DNA of 44,275 bases, taken from Sulfurimonas sp. GTDB taxonomy: Bacteria > Campylobacterota > Campylobacteria > Campylobacterales > Sulfurimonadaceae. This document shows positions 35,979 through 44,275 of the stretch, in pieces. Position numbers and translations under genes: made by a program. The first letter of the stretch is position 1; the number at the start of each line of letters is the position of its first letter. The notes under the pieces were generated by a model that worked only from the letters and a program-made list of their open reading frames with translations, ran no database searches and had not been told where the DNA came from. The stretch spans positions 1-44,275 of the forward strand of contig NZ_JABIOQ010000016.1 of assembly GCF_018698455.1 (NCBI RefSeq), read 5' to 3'.

Positions 35979-37199
35979 TTAGAGACCTTTTTGTGCTAGG
36001 TCTCTTAACTGATAGATTTTATTTGTTCCTGTTGATTTTGCATATTCAAGTATTTCTGTCGCTTTTCTAGTAGCCTCTTCGATATTTGTGTTATTTGGTT
36101 TAATAACAAATCCGCCAGTTACAGTAACAAGTATATTGCCTTTTTCTGGAGAATTAAATTTAAGTTCAGCAATACTTTCCCTAATGATTTCTATATCTTT
36201 ATAGGCTAACTCTTTAGTTGTTCTTGAGAGTATCACTGTAAACTGATTGTAATCTGTTCTTGCGATAGTATCCACTGGAAGTTCGTATAGTGAGATAGTA
36301 TAAGCAATTTTTTTGAGAATTACTTGTGTGAACTCTTGCGAAAAAGTACGTTTAGATTTTGAAAAATTGTCGATTTCTAAAATGGTTAAAGATATGAAGT
36401 TACTATCTTTGAGACCTTTTTTCTCGGAGTATGAGTTTATCATTCCTTTATAATTATTGATGTTTGTTACAGGGTCAAGCATTGTTGGATTGTCACTGAG
36501 AGTAGACTTTCTGCTTATTCTTTGTGATAGTGCATCTCCCTCAATGGTAAACATAGCATGTTTAATTTTATTTTTCTCTATTTGATAGAGGTAATTAATA
36601 TCTTTATATATAAGATTTAAGTGTCTTCTAAATACAAGTGTAGGAAAGAAAATTAATATAAATACAGCAGTTGCAATTTTGAGAAGAATAGAAAACTTGT
36701 CCTGGTTAGATGTTAGGCTTTTTAGTAGTATTGAATCTATATGGGTTCTAATAGTATAAAAAGATTTTTTAAGATTTTGTGTAGCAAGTTTGTCTTGTTC
36801 CTCACTATCTTCTTTAAGCTTCTGTGAGTAAAGAATATTTGCATTTTCATTAAACTCTTTTGTTAGTATAGAAAGTTTTTTTAAATCTGCTAAATATGCT
36901 GCTTCATTATTGAAAATATATCTATCCGTATAGTTATATTTATATAGAGTTCTTAGTTTATCAATTTCCTGTAGAAGTTGAGTACTTTTACCGTTAAACT
37001 GAATAAGTGCAATACTAATATCACTCTGCTTAAGTTTCGTGAGTTCTAAAATAATATTTTGTTGTTGTTTTAAATTGTTGATTTTTTCATACTCTAATTG
37101 ATGTTCAAAAATAAGAGCTAAAGTTACAAATGATGTAAATAGTATAAAAAACAGATAAGTGTTCAAGTTTAAGAATATTTTTTTGATAGAGTGTTTCAT
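35979..37199 (-). CDS. Membrane sensor protein with degenerate GGDEF domain
   Basis: A 406-residue protein with membrane helices at about 12-31 and 171-191, enclosing a mostly helical periplasmic region of about 140 residues that I cannot assign. After a linker, residues about 240-400 look like a GGDEF domain: DPVTNINNYKGMINSY matches the usual D-x-L-T-x-L-x-N-R start, and ILEIDNFS matches the I/L-D-x-D-x-F-K strand. The signature loop reads RTDYNQFTVIL in place of GG(D/E)EF, so it should not make c-di-GMP. It could bind GTP or c-di-GMP or act through protein contacts. It is transcribed away from thiL across an 80-nt gap. Confidence 0.75.
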   Translation of the reverse strand: MKHSIKKIFLNLNTYLFFILFTSFVTLALIFEHQLEYEKINNLKQQQNIILELTKLKQSDISIALIQFNGKSTQLLQEIDKLRTLYKYNYTDRYIFNNEAAYLADLKKLSILTKEFNENANILYSQKLKEDSEEQDKLATQNLKKSFYTIRTHIDSILLKSLTSNQDKFSILLKIATAVFILIFFPTLVFRRHLNLIYKDINYLYQIEKNKIKHAMFTIEGDALSQRISRKSTLSDNPTMLDPVTNINNYKGMINSYSEKKGLKDSNFISLTILEIDNFSKSKRTFSQEFTQVILKKIAYTISLYELPVDTIARTDYNQFTVILSRTTKELAYKDIEIIRESIAELKFNSPEKGNILVTVTGGFVIKPNNTNIEEATRKATEILEYAKSTGTNKIYQLRDLAQKGL

Positions 37200-37222
37200 A
37201 TAAGTGTTTTCCTAATTAATGT

Positions 37223-37228
37223 TATAAT
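37223..37228 (+). promoter_or_regulatory. Candidate -10 element for thiL
   Basis: TATAAT lies 57 nt before the thiL start in the divergent gap. Between it and thiL is a 5-codon reading frame (ATG at 37262, stop at 37277-37279) that ends directly before the TTG start of thiL. Confidence 0.4.
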
Positions 37229-37279
37229 AACTTGTCATTCTATATTGAGAGAAATTAATATATGCTTAAAGAAGTTTAA

Positions 37280-38098
37280 TTGAACAAAGAAAGCCATTTT
37301 ATATCCCATTTTAACAACAAATACATCGGTGACGATGGGGCTGTCATAGATGGTTACGTCTATTCAAAGGATGCTTTTTTCCAAAATGTACATTTTAAGA
37401 AGAAATGGCTTACATACAAGCAGATAGCAAGAAAAGCTATGTTAGTAAATCTCTCGGATGCTATAGCTATGAATGCCGTGCCAAAGTATGCACTTCTAAG
37501 TGTGGCAATGCCATCTACAATCAGCAAACAAGAAAGTACAGAATTAGCAGTAGGTTTTTTAGAAGTTGCTAAAGAATATGATGTAGAGATTATTGGTGGT
37601 GACACGATATCAAACACTAAGTTAGATATCACGGTGACAATTATTTCTAAAACTAAAAAACCGCTTTTGCGTTTAGGTGTGCGAAAAGGCTATCTTCTTG
37701 CCTATACTGGAGAACTCGGTAAATCAGCTAAAGAATTAAAAAAATTATTTAATTTGGGTGAAATTCATAAACAATCAAAGTTTATAGATATAAAGCTCCG
37801 AAGAAATTTTATAAAAAACACATCAAGATATTTAAAAGCTGGCATGGACATATCAGATGGTCTTTTTAGTGACTTAGACAAGCTAGCTAAAGCAAATGCT
37901 ATAGGTTTTACTTTTACTAAAAAAATAGATAAAAAGACAGCTTGTAGTGGTGAAGAGTACGAAATGCTCGTTGCATTTGATAAGCGCGATAGAAAAACAC
38001 TTTATAGGCTAGCTAAAGTGTCTCGTACACCTTTGACTATTTTTGGCTATGCGACAAGAAAAAAATTTACAAACAGATGTAAAGCACATCATTTTTAA
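37280..38098 (+). CDS. thiL: Thiamine-monophosphate kinase
   Basis: A 272-residue kinase that phosphorylates thiamine phosphate to thiamine diphosphate, the active cofactor. Motifs: IGDDGAVI near the start (Mg/ATP site), ARKAMLVNLSDAIAMNAVPK, EIIGGDTISN, and GMDISDGLFSDLDKLAKAN, then SGEEYEML. It is shorter than E. coli ThiL (325) but near the size I expect in Campylobacterota. The start is TTG at 37280; no in-frame ATG gives a full DDGA domain. AAAGAAG just upstream could be the ribosome site and lies inside a 5-codon frame whose TAA immediately precedes the TTG. It is followed 15 nt later by truD. Confidence 0.88.
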   Translation: MNKESHFISHFNNKYIGDDGAVIDGYVYSKDAFFQNVHFKKKWLTYKQIARKAMLVNLSDAIAMNAVPKYALLSVAMPSTISKQESTELAVGFLEVAKEYDVEIIGGDTISNTKLDITVTIISKTKKPLLRLGVRKGYLLAYTGELGKSAKELKKLFNLGEIHKQSKFIDIKLRRNFIKNTSRYLKAGMDISDGLFSDLDKLAKANAIGFTFTKKIDKKTACSGEEYEMLVAFDKRDRKTLYRLAKVSRTPLTIFGYATRKKFTNRCKAHHF

Positions 38099-38113
38099 GG
38101 AATATATATAATA

Positions 38114-39187
38114 ATGGATAGATTTTATTCACTTGCACATGCAAGCATTGATTTTCATTTTAAACAGTCTCCTCGCGACTTTGTTGTCGAAGAGTTACCC
38201 CTATACGAATTTTCAGGAGAGGGTGAACACCTCATTCTTTTTATAAGAAAAAAGAACATGACTACAAATGAGTTGGTAGGTCAGATAGCTCGCTACTTAG
38301 GAATTAAAAATAAAGAGATTGGATATGCAGGTCTTAAAGATAAGCATGCCATGACAAAACAGTATATTTCTATACATAAAAAATATGAAGAGGCTTTAGA
38401 GAGTTTTGATTTTGAGGGTATAAAAATCATCTCTAAAACTTACCATAACAATAAAATAAAAATAGGACATTTAAAAGGAAATAGGTTTTACATAAAAGTT
38501 AAGAAAGTAAATCCTACTTCTGCTCAAAAGATAGACCAAGTTCTTAAAAATATCTCAACTTCAGGAATGCCAAATTATTTCGGTTATCAGCGTTTTGGAA
38601 ATGATGGAGATAATCATATACTTGGAGAAAAACTAGCAAAAGGTGAAGCAAAAGAACGCAATCCAAGAGTAAAAAAACTTCTAATAAATGCTTATCAAAG
38701 TCATCTTTTTAACCTATGGTTAAGTCGGCGTTTAGAAATTAATTCACTTGTATCTAGTTTTGATACAAATGAGTTAGAGAACCTTTTAAATATGCCTAAT
38801 AATGAAGTAAAGAAGATGAAAGCACAAACACATCCTTTTAAATTAATGGACGGTGATGTTATGGAACACTATCCATATGGTAAACTTTTTACCTTTAATG
38901 GTGATGCAGAAGACATAGAGAGATTTAATAAACACGAAATAAGTGCAACTGGTCTTTTATGTGGTACAAAAGTTTCTCTTTCTACCTCTCTTGCTGGTGA
39001 GTTAGAAAAAGAATTTGATGATGAGATAAACGCAGATGGTGCTCGTCGATATGCCTGGATTTATCCTACAGATGTCGAAGGTCGATTTAATCAAATTGAA
39101 GCACAGTATGAGATGAACTTTACATTGCCAAAAGGCTCTTATGCAACTGTACTCATAGAAGAAATAGCAAAGAAGAAGATAAGATAA
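38114..39187 (+). CDS. truD: tRNA pseudouridine synthase D
   Basis: A 357-residue enzyme that makes pseudouridine at position 13 of tRNA-Glu. Marks: SPRDFVVEELPLYEFSGEGE at the start, GYAGLKDKHAMTKQYIS with the catalytic Asp, KGNRFYIKV, and PNYFGYQRFGNDGDNH. The insertion domain (about 185-310) and the closing LPKGSYATVLIEEIAK match the family. Length is normal. It lies in a plus-strand set with thiL and psd, with gaps of 15 and 19 nt. Confidence 0.95.
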   Translation: MDRFYSLAHASIDFHFKQSPRDFVVEELPLYEFSGEGEHLILFIRKKNMTTNELVGQIARYLGIKNKEIGYAGLKDKHAMTKQYISIHKKYEEALESFDFEGIKIISKTYHNNKIKIGHLKGNRFYIKVKKVNPTSAQKIDQVLKNISTSGMPNYFGYQRFGNDGDNHILGEKLAKGEAKERNPRVKKLLINAYQSHLFNLWLSRRLEINSLVSSFDTNELENLLNMPNNEVKKMKAQTHPFKLMDGDVMEHYPYGKLFTFNGDAEDIERFNKHEISATGLLCGTKVSLSTSLAGELEKEFDDEINADGARRYAWIYPTDVEGRFNQIEAQYEMNFTLPKGSYATVLIEEIAKKKIR

Positions 39188-39206
39188 TCAAGGAAAATTT
39201 ATATAA

Positions 39207-40028
39207 ATGAATAAAAGACATATAACATCGTTAATATCACAAAATTTTGGAAAATTTGCATCTAAAGAGTTTCCAAAATGGTTTCAAAAAATTGTAAATA
39301 GCTCATATGTAAATCTTATGGGACTTGACATGAGTGACTTTAATGAGGCAGATACATATAAAAGTTTGAATGCTCTGTTTACGCGTAGACTTCAAGTTGT
39401 AAGAGAGTTTTCCCCAGAGAAAGAGATGTTTATCTCTCCTTGTGATTCACTTATATCAGAGTGTGGAGTTCTTGATGAAGATTATGCACTTCAGATTAAA
39501 GGTATGTCTTATAAGGCGGGCGAACTTCTGGGAAATAACTTTAGTAATGAAGAAAAAAGTATAGTTACGAATGGAACCTTCATAAACTTTTATCTTTCTC
39601 CTAAAGATTACCATCGTTATCATATACCTACAGATTTACAAGTTTTAAAGGCAGTTCATATTCCAGGTAAGTTTTATCCTGTAAATGTACCTTCACTAGA
39701 AAAACGAATAAATCTTTTTATTGAAAATGAAAGAGTAGTTATGTTGTGTCAAACTCCAGCTAAAAAAAGATTTTATATGGTGTTGGTAAGTGCTTTAAAT
39801 GTTGGTGTAATGCAGGTGTCCTTTGAACCAAAAATTCAAACAAACGCGAGTGCAACAGAGGAACAAGTTTATGAATTTGATAATCTCTTTTTAGAGAAAG
39901 GTGATGACTTTGGATGTTTTGAAATGGGCTCTACGATTGTGATACTCTCCCAAAAAGAGATGTTAGATCTTGATGTGCATGCTGGTGATGATGTCAAATT
40001 TTCTCAAACCATAGCAAAGATAAAATAA
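39207..40028 (+). CDS. psd: Phosphatidylserine decarboxylase proenzyme
   Basis: A 273-residue membrane-associated enzyme that makes phosphatidylethanolamine. The self-cleavage motif appears as EMGSTIVIL near the C-terminus; cleavage before the Ser would leave the pyruvoyl group on the small alpha chain. Other marks: LNALFTRRL, SPCDSLISECG, FYLSPKDYHRYHIP (His/Asp of the charge relay), and HIPGKFYPVNVPS. The motif has Met where E. coli has Leu in LGST. It is the last of the thiL-truD-psd set and faces the next gene tail to tail. Confidence 0.95.
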   Translation: MNKRHITSLISQNFGKFASKEFPKWFQKIVNSSYVNLMGLDMSDFNEADTYKSLNALFTRRLQVVREFSPEKEMFISPCDSLISECGVLDEDYALQIKGMSYKAGELLGNNFSNEEKSIVTNGTFINFYLSPKDYHRYHIPTDLQVLKAVHIPGKFYPVNVPSLEKRINLFIENERVVMLCQTPAKKRFYMVLVSALNVGVMQVSFEPKIQTNASATEEQVYEFDNLFLEKGDDFGCFEMGSTIVILSQKEMLDLDVHAGDDVKFSQTIAKIK

Positions 40029-40030
40029 AG

Positions 40031-40095
40031 AGTCTCTGTAGTTCTGACTCAAAGACCTCATATAATAGAAATCAAGTAGACTTTACGGGCTACTT
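40031..40095. terminator. Weak inverted repeats in the psd / repeat-protein convergent gap
   Basis: Two short inverted repeats are seen: GAGTC-N11-GACTC at about 40030-40050, and AAGTAG-N10-CTACTT at 40074-40095, the latter covering the stop of the minus-strand gene. Neither is followed by a clear U tract, so their role as terminators is uncertain. Confidence 0.2.
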
Positions 40096-42478
40096 AATGT
40101 GTCATTTCATTAATAAATTTTTGAAAAGTCTTTGGATATTTAGCTTGTACTTTTTTTATTATATCAGGGTTACTTTTATTTTTCAAAAGGAATGCCTTGA
40201 GTTTTTCATAATCGACATTTTCAGAAGTAGTGGGCTCCATTATTTCTTCTTTACTTTCAGCTATTACAATAGGTGCTCCTAGCATTACAGAAATAGTTAC
40301 AACTTGAGTGTTACTTTGTTTTTTCCCGTCGCTAACAATATATGAAAAGCTATCTTCTCCTGCATAAGAATCAAGTGCAGTATAATTGATAATTCCATTT
40401 TTTGCTAAGGTTAAACTACCATGCTTTACATCTACAACAAGCTTATAGTTTAATGAATCACCATCTTTGTCAGAAGCTGCAAGTTTGAATTGTTTCTTTT
40501 CTCCAGCTACTGTATTAAACTCTTGAGGGGTTGTTACAGGTGCACTATTACTTGAGAGGACATTTATTTTCACACTTTTAGTAGCGGTGGCTCCCTTAAC
40601 ATCACGTACCTGATAAGAAAAACTGTCAATACCATTAAATGATGCAAAAGGTGTATAAACAAAATCTCCGTCTACATCAATTTTAATATCACCCTTAGTT
40701 GTTTTAGTAGCTAGTGAATATGTTAGTGTATCACCATCTTTGTCTTCTGCCTTTAGGCTTGCACTTAAACTTTCACCTTGATCAACATTAAATGAGTCAG
40801 AAAGAAGAGTTGGTGTATGATTTAAACCAACTACATCTATTTGAGCAAGCTTTAAAGAACTTTTCTTTCCATTGTTGACAATATAGTATGAAAAACTTTC
40901 TTTACCGTAAAAAGCTTCTTTTGGTGTATAGATGAAGCCTCCATTAGTGGAGATGTCAATATTGCCACTCTCTGGTTTGTCTTCTATTTCAAACTCTAGT
41001 TTCGTTAATAGAATATCTTTTTGAGATAGTGTACCAGATAGCTTTTCTCCTGCTTTACTTTTAAAAAGTTTTTTAGTCATGTCGTTGAAAAGATGAATCT
41101 CTTTTTGACTTAAAAAGTTGAAATTTTTCGAAATATCTTTCCCTGCTTCTAAAACTATATTCCCTTGAAATGATTGATCTTCAAATGTAATAATGTAAGG
41201 AATAGCTACACCACATTTTTCAATCTCAGATTTTATATTAATTTTTATACTTTGACCGTTAATGGAAGCTTGGGCTTTGAACTTATTTGAAGTAAATGTA
41301 ACTTTAGGAAATTCCAGTCCTTCAAAACTTTCTTCTAGCTCTTTAGTCTCTTTTTTATCTAGTGTAAATTCTCCCGTAATATCACATTTCCCTTTGCTGC
41401 TAATTACATAAGAGTGAGGACCCACTGGTAAATAAATAGCTTTATTAACTTCGAATTTTTGTTTGCCATCAATAAGAACTTTTAGTGCATGACCTGCAAC
41501 TTTGAAAACTACATATTGAGGTTTTAATGTTGATTGGAATTTTTTTAAAGATTCTTTTTTATCTAGAAGTAGTTTATGATGTTTTGGTGTAAATTCTTTT
41601 GTAAAGAGCTTCGCTAGTTCTTTTGTCCGTGCAAGGTCTTTTAACCATATATCCACTTGATCATACTTATGTATATCATCATTAAGAAGTTTCGTATGGT
41701 TAAAGTTTTTTACACTTGTAAAAAAATAATTCACCATCTTTAAAAGTTTTTCTTTTTCTAAAACTGCACATTCTTTATTATTCTCTTTAATATATTTAAT
41801 ATCTCCAGAGTTAACTTCTCTGACATCTTCTTTTGTCAAACCAAGCATATTGAAAAATCCATTTGATTGTTCTTTTTTTGCAAATATTTTATTATTTAGC
41901 ATCTCATATGCACTAGATTTATCCTCTCCACAGCCTTTCCATATTGCATCGCTAAGTTTTAAGAGTGTATCTGTTCGTAAATCTGTAAATGTTTTACTTT
42001 TCTTGAGTATTTCGTTTTTTTTAACAGTTGATATAGCATCTGAATAGACATTAAGAAGATTTATGGTTTTATCTATTTTACTAATCCACTCACCTAAAGT
42101 TTTAACACGGTCTTTATCATTTTTAGGGAGCACCTCGAGTTTATAACTAGCGATTACTTTAAGAGATGTTTTTACATGTTTGATTTGGTCTTTATCATCA
42201 ATTATTGCAGAGTATTTACCCATTGAAGCTTTATGATTAAGACGGTAACTGATATTAACAAGATCAAGGTTTGTTGTAATGTTGCTCTGAGAAGTGACTT
42301 CTTCACTTAACTTGTCTTGAGTCTCTTCGATTGTTGTTGACAGAGAAGAAGAAACGGAGGAGTTAATAACACCACTGAGGTCAATTAAAGCGGCTTGTTT
42401 AGTCTTACCAGAGCCTTCATGAGTCTTTGCATTGACTAAAACAACTAGTAAAAGGAGAAGAGTTGATATTTTTTTCAT
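40094..42478 (-). CDS. Large secreted protein with PEGA-like and three cadherin-like repeats
   Basis: A 794-residue exported protein of unknown function. I start at the ATG at 42478, since the 3-codon longer frame begins with GTG and the ATG begins the signal peptide (MKKISTLLLLLVVLVNA). Residues about 20-115 resemble the LPP20-type fold (GKTKQAALIDLSGVINS; LVNISYRLNHKASMGKYSAI). Then comes a helical region, followed by one or two PEGA-like beta domains (about 322-455; VLIDGKQKFEVNKAIYLPVG). Three repeats of about 90 residues (about 495-735) each hold a D-K-D-G-D-x-L-x-Y or related stretch and end in F-x-Y-T-P-x-x-x-F-x-G-x-D-S-F-S-Y, typical of tandem-95/cadherin-like domains. A charged C-terminal helix ends it. 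It diverges from the kinase-phosphatase gene. Confidence 0.8.
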   Translation of the reverse strand: MKKISTLLLLLVVLVNAKTHEGSGKTKQAALIDLSGVINSSVSSSLSTTIEETQDKLSEEVTSQSNITTNLDLVNISYRLNHKASMGKYSAIIDDKDQIKHVKTSLKVIASYKLEVLPKNDKDRVKTLGEWISKIDKTINLLNVYSDAISTVKKNEILKKSKTFTDLRTDTLLKLSDAIWKGCGEDKSSAYEMLNNKIFAKKEQSNGFFNMLGLTKEDVREVNSGDIKYIKENNKECAVLEKEKLLKMVNYFFTSVKNFNHTKLLNDDIHKYDQVDIWLKDLARTKELAKLFTKEFTPKHHKLLLDKKESLKKFQSTLKPQYVVFKVAGHALKVLIDGKQKFEVNKAIYLPVGPHSYVISSKGKCDITGEFTLDKKETKELEESFEGLEFPKVTFTSNKFKAQASINGQSIKINIKSEIEKCGVAIPYIITFEDQSFQGNIVLEAGKDISKNFNFLSQKEIHLFNDMTKKLFKSKAGEKLSGTLSQKDILLTKLEFEIEDKPESGNIDISTNGGFIYTPKEAFYGKESFSYYIVNNGKKSSLKLAQIDVVGLNHTPTLLSDSFNVDQGESLSASLKAEDKDGDTLTYSLATKTTKGDIKIDVDGDFVYTPFASFNGIDSFSYQVRDVKGATATKSVKINVLSSNSAPVTTPQEFNTVAGEKKQFKLAASDKDGDSLNYKLVVDVKHGSLTLAKNGIINYTALDSYAGEDSFSYIVSDGKKQSNTQVVTISVMLGAPIVIAESKEEIMEPTTSENVDYEKLKAFLLKNKSNPDIIKKVQAKYPKTFQKFINEMTH

Positions 42479-42617
42479 TAAGGGCACCTAATGTATTTCT
42501 TATACTTATACAATGTTTATTGTAAAAACCTCCTTTTATTATGAATCTCAGACCATATTATTTATCAGATGATTAAAGTTTAGTCATAAATGAGACTGCA
42601 AACTATATTTTGAGTGA

Positions 42618-42623
42618 TATAAT
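42618..42623 (+). promoter_or_regulatory. Candidate -10 element for the PP2C-kinase gene
   Basis: GTGATATAAT gives a TATAAT 61 nt before the ATG at 42684, in the 205-nt divergent gap. AGGA 9 nt before the ATG is the ribosome site. Confidence 0.4.
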
Positions 42624-42683
42624 TAATAAAAATTAATAATAGATTTTATTATTCTCAATGAAGTAAATATACAGGATTCTACT

Positions 42684-44275
42684 ATGAAATCAGAAAATAT
42701 TAAACATTCAGGTTTTACTCTTGCAAAGAAAAAAGAGCTTAAAGGTGATGATTTTTATGATGTAAAAACAATAGGGAATCTAACTATAGCCGTAGTCTGT
42801 GATGGAGTGGGAAGTGCTGATGAAGGTGCCCAGGCTGCAAAAAGAACCACGAACTACTTAATAAACAACTTTAAAATACGTCCAAAGACTTGGAGTATTG
42901 AAAAATCCATAAAAACTTTTATAAAATCTATTAACTCTATTCTCTATCAAGAATCTCAAATAAACTATGAAAGAAGTGAACTTGTTACAACCCTTACAAT
43001 AGTGGTTATTGAGGGAGGTCGTCTTTACGGTGCAAATGTTGGCGATAGTCGTGTTTACCTTCATCGTGATAGTGAACTTACACAACTTTCAAATGAGCAT
43101 GTAATGCAAGAGAGTGGATATGAAAATGTTTTAACTCAAGCAATTGGAATAGATAGTAGTGTTGAATTGTTTTATTTTGAGAATATAGTTCAAAAAAATG
43201 ATAAGATTCTTCTTTGTAGTGATGGGCTTTATAATCTTATGAGTGAAGATAGATTAGAGCAGGGCATAAACTTAGGAGCTCATGCCTTAGTTAAAAAAGC
43301 AAGCTCCCTTATGGAACATAACCTTCCAGATGACACAACTGCTGTTGTATTAGAAGTATTTGAGATAAGCGGAGTTCAAACTCTCAAACAGCTAAATTTA
43401 CCGATTATAGAGAGCCTGAAAGTCGGTCAAGAAGTAGATGGTTACAAACTAAAAAAAGCTTTAATACAAAATGATAGAACATGGCTTTGCTCTAAAAAAA
43501 CAAAAGATTATGTTCTTAAATTTGCACCATTAGAAGCGATAGATGATGAGAAAATTTTAGACTTATTTATTAAAGAGGCATGGAATGCGAAACGCTTAAA
43601 AGCTGACTTTTTTCCTAAAGCTGTCATACCAAAAATACGCTCTACTCGTTACTATGTAATGCAACTTTTAAAGGGCGAAGACCTAAACAAATATATGTCT
43701 CATAAACAAGTTAGTATAGATGATAGTGTATCTTTAGCAAATACCTTACTAAATATGTCACAGTTTCTGTTAAAATCTGACTTAGTTCATGGGGATATTA
43801 AACCACAAAATCTTATGATTTCTAAAAATGATTATCAGGATCTAGAGTTTAAGATAATAGATTTTGGAAGTATGACAGAGATATTCTCAAATGATACTAG
43901 AGCAGGCACTCCAAGCTTTTTATCTCCTGAGAGATTTCAAGGGGAAGCTATAAGTGAAAGTAGTGAAATATTTTCTATAGGTGTTACTCTCTATCTTTGT
44001 TTAACTGGTAAATACCCTTATGGAGAGATAGAACCATTCCAAACGCCTACTTTTAAAACTCCAAAAAAACCAAGTCTTTATAACAATAATATTCCGGATT
44101 GGCTAGATAGTGTTATTTTACGTTCAATTAGCATAGATAAAGAGCAACGATATACTCACTACTCCGAGATGAACTTTGAACTGAAATATCCACAGAAAGT
44201 GAAACCTTTTTTCACAAAAAATAGTTCTTACATACAAAGAGAACCACTTACATTTTACAGGGTTGGTTTTGTGGC
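42684..44275 (+). CDS. Bifunctional PP2C phosphatase / Ser-Thr protein kinase (3' end beyond window)
   Basis: An open frame of 530 codons that runs off the window. Residues about 8-228 are a PP2C-type phosphatase: VVCDGVGSADEG (D40), GANVGDSRVYL (D121), LLCSDGLYNLMS (D180) and PDDTTAVV (D216/D217). Residues about 252-500 are an eukaryotic-like kinase: YVLKF with K279, candidate helix-C Glu E298, VHGDIKPQN (369-376; HGD in place of HRD), IDFGSM (D393), and GTPSFLSPE in place of APE. The glycine loop is not clear. The visible end (QREPLTFYRVGFVA) looks like the run-up to a C-terminal membrane helix, as in known fusions of this type, which often lie beside nitrate or nitrite genes. The partner gene would be to the right. 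Confidence 0.88.
   Translation, partial: MKSENIKHSGFTLAKKKELKGDDFYDVKTIGNLTIAVVCDGVGSADEGAQAAKRTTNYLINNFKIRPKTWSIEKSIKTFIKSINSILYQESQINYERSELVTTLTIVVIEGGRLYGANVGDSRVYLHRDSELTQLSNEHVMQESGYENVLTQAIGIDSSVELFYFENIVQKNDKILLCSDGLYNLMSEDRLEQGINLGAHALVKKASSLMEHNLPDDTTAVVLEVFEISGVQTLKQLNLPIIESLKVGQEVDGYKLKKALIQNDRTWLCSKKTKDYVLKFAPLEAIDDEKILDLFIKEAWNAKRLKADFFPKAVIPKIRSTRYYVMQLLKGEDLNKYMSHKQVSIDDSVSLANTLLNMSQFLLKSDLVHGDIKPQNLMISKNDYQDLEFKIIDFGSMTEIFSNDTRAGTPSFLSPERFQGEAISESSEIFSIGVTLYLCLTGKYPYGEIEPFQTPTFKTPKKPSLYNNNIPDWLDSVILRSISIDKEQRYTHYSEMNFELKYPQKVKPFFTKNSSYIQREPLTFYRVGFV

Noticed and set aside
37200-37279. Thiamine (THI-box) riboswitch upstream of thiL
   Set aside because: The gap is only 80 nt and shows none of the conserved CUGAGA/ACCUGA-type blocks.
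42479-42540. Strong AAGGAGG on the minus strand at 42529-42535, upstream of the repeat-protein gene
   Set aside because: No start codon lies at a proper distance; the nearest TTG opens an 11-codon frame with too long a spacing. Probably chance or part of the leader.
1-44275. tRNA, rRNA, CRISPR array, prophage or intact insertion element
   Set aside because: Gaps between genes are short (none above about 260 nt) and none shows a cloverleaf, regularly spaced repeats, or terminal inverted repeats with an intact transposase.

Overview
The window (AT-rich, about one third G+C) looks like chromosomal DNA of a marine, chemolithotrophic member of the Campylobacterota, most like Sulfurimonas. This is judged from protein character, the fused nuoCD complex I operon, the aroB-mscS-mtaB-ftsH-like-bioV gene order that I recall from Helicobacter pylori, a CCG-domain succinate/fumarate oxidoreductase, and a PomAB-type (sodium) flagellar stator. 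No database search was possible, so genus is an inference.

Layout. 1-300: a broken IS256-type transposase end and an intergenic stretch. 305-4007: a PAS histidine kinase overlapping a REC-PAS-GGDEF(degenerate)-EAL response regulator, a probable phosphorelay into c-di-GMP breakdown. 4118-5974: a membrane sulfatase/LTA-synthase-like transferase. 6035-11415: a plus-strand run of pomA, pomB, fliP, trmA, a secreted coiled-coil protein and a TrkA-like NAD-binding/RCK protein. 11477-18090: aroB, mscS, mtaB, an FtsH-like AAA protein without the zinc site, bioV and mogA. 18172-31138 (minus): a complete 13-gene complex I operon, nuoA-B-CD-E-F-G-H-I-J-K-L-M-N, mostly with 1-12 nt overlaps. 31401-35848 (minus): xth, then sdhE, sdhB, sdhA. 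35979-37199 (minus): a membrane protein with a degenerate GGDEF domain. 37280-40028 (plus): thiL, truD, psd. 40094-42478 (minus): a large secreted protein with PEGA-like and cadherin-like repeats. 42684-end (plus): a PP2C phosphatase/Ser-Thr kinase fusion cut by the window edge.

How it fits together. Complex I and SdhABE both feed or draw on the (methyl)menaquinone pool and account for most of the energy metabolism here. The stator genes connect an ion gradient to motility, and the two-component/c-di-GMP pair may control motility or surface attachment. The strongest points for a second look are: NuoF substitutions in the nucleotide-binding loop and at the Glu that normally disfavours NADPH; a NuoG lacking most of the molybdopterin-like domain and a NuoH with an extra two-helix insert; the FtsH-like protein with YQAAK in place of HEXXH; the PomAB-type stator; a cytoplasmic SdhABE; and the divergent kinase-phosphatase/PEGA-repeat pair. 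No rRNA, tRNA, CRISPR array or intact mobile element was seen.
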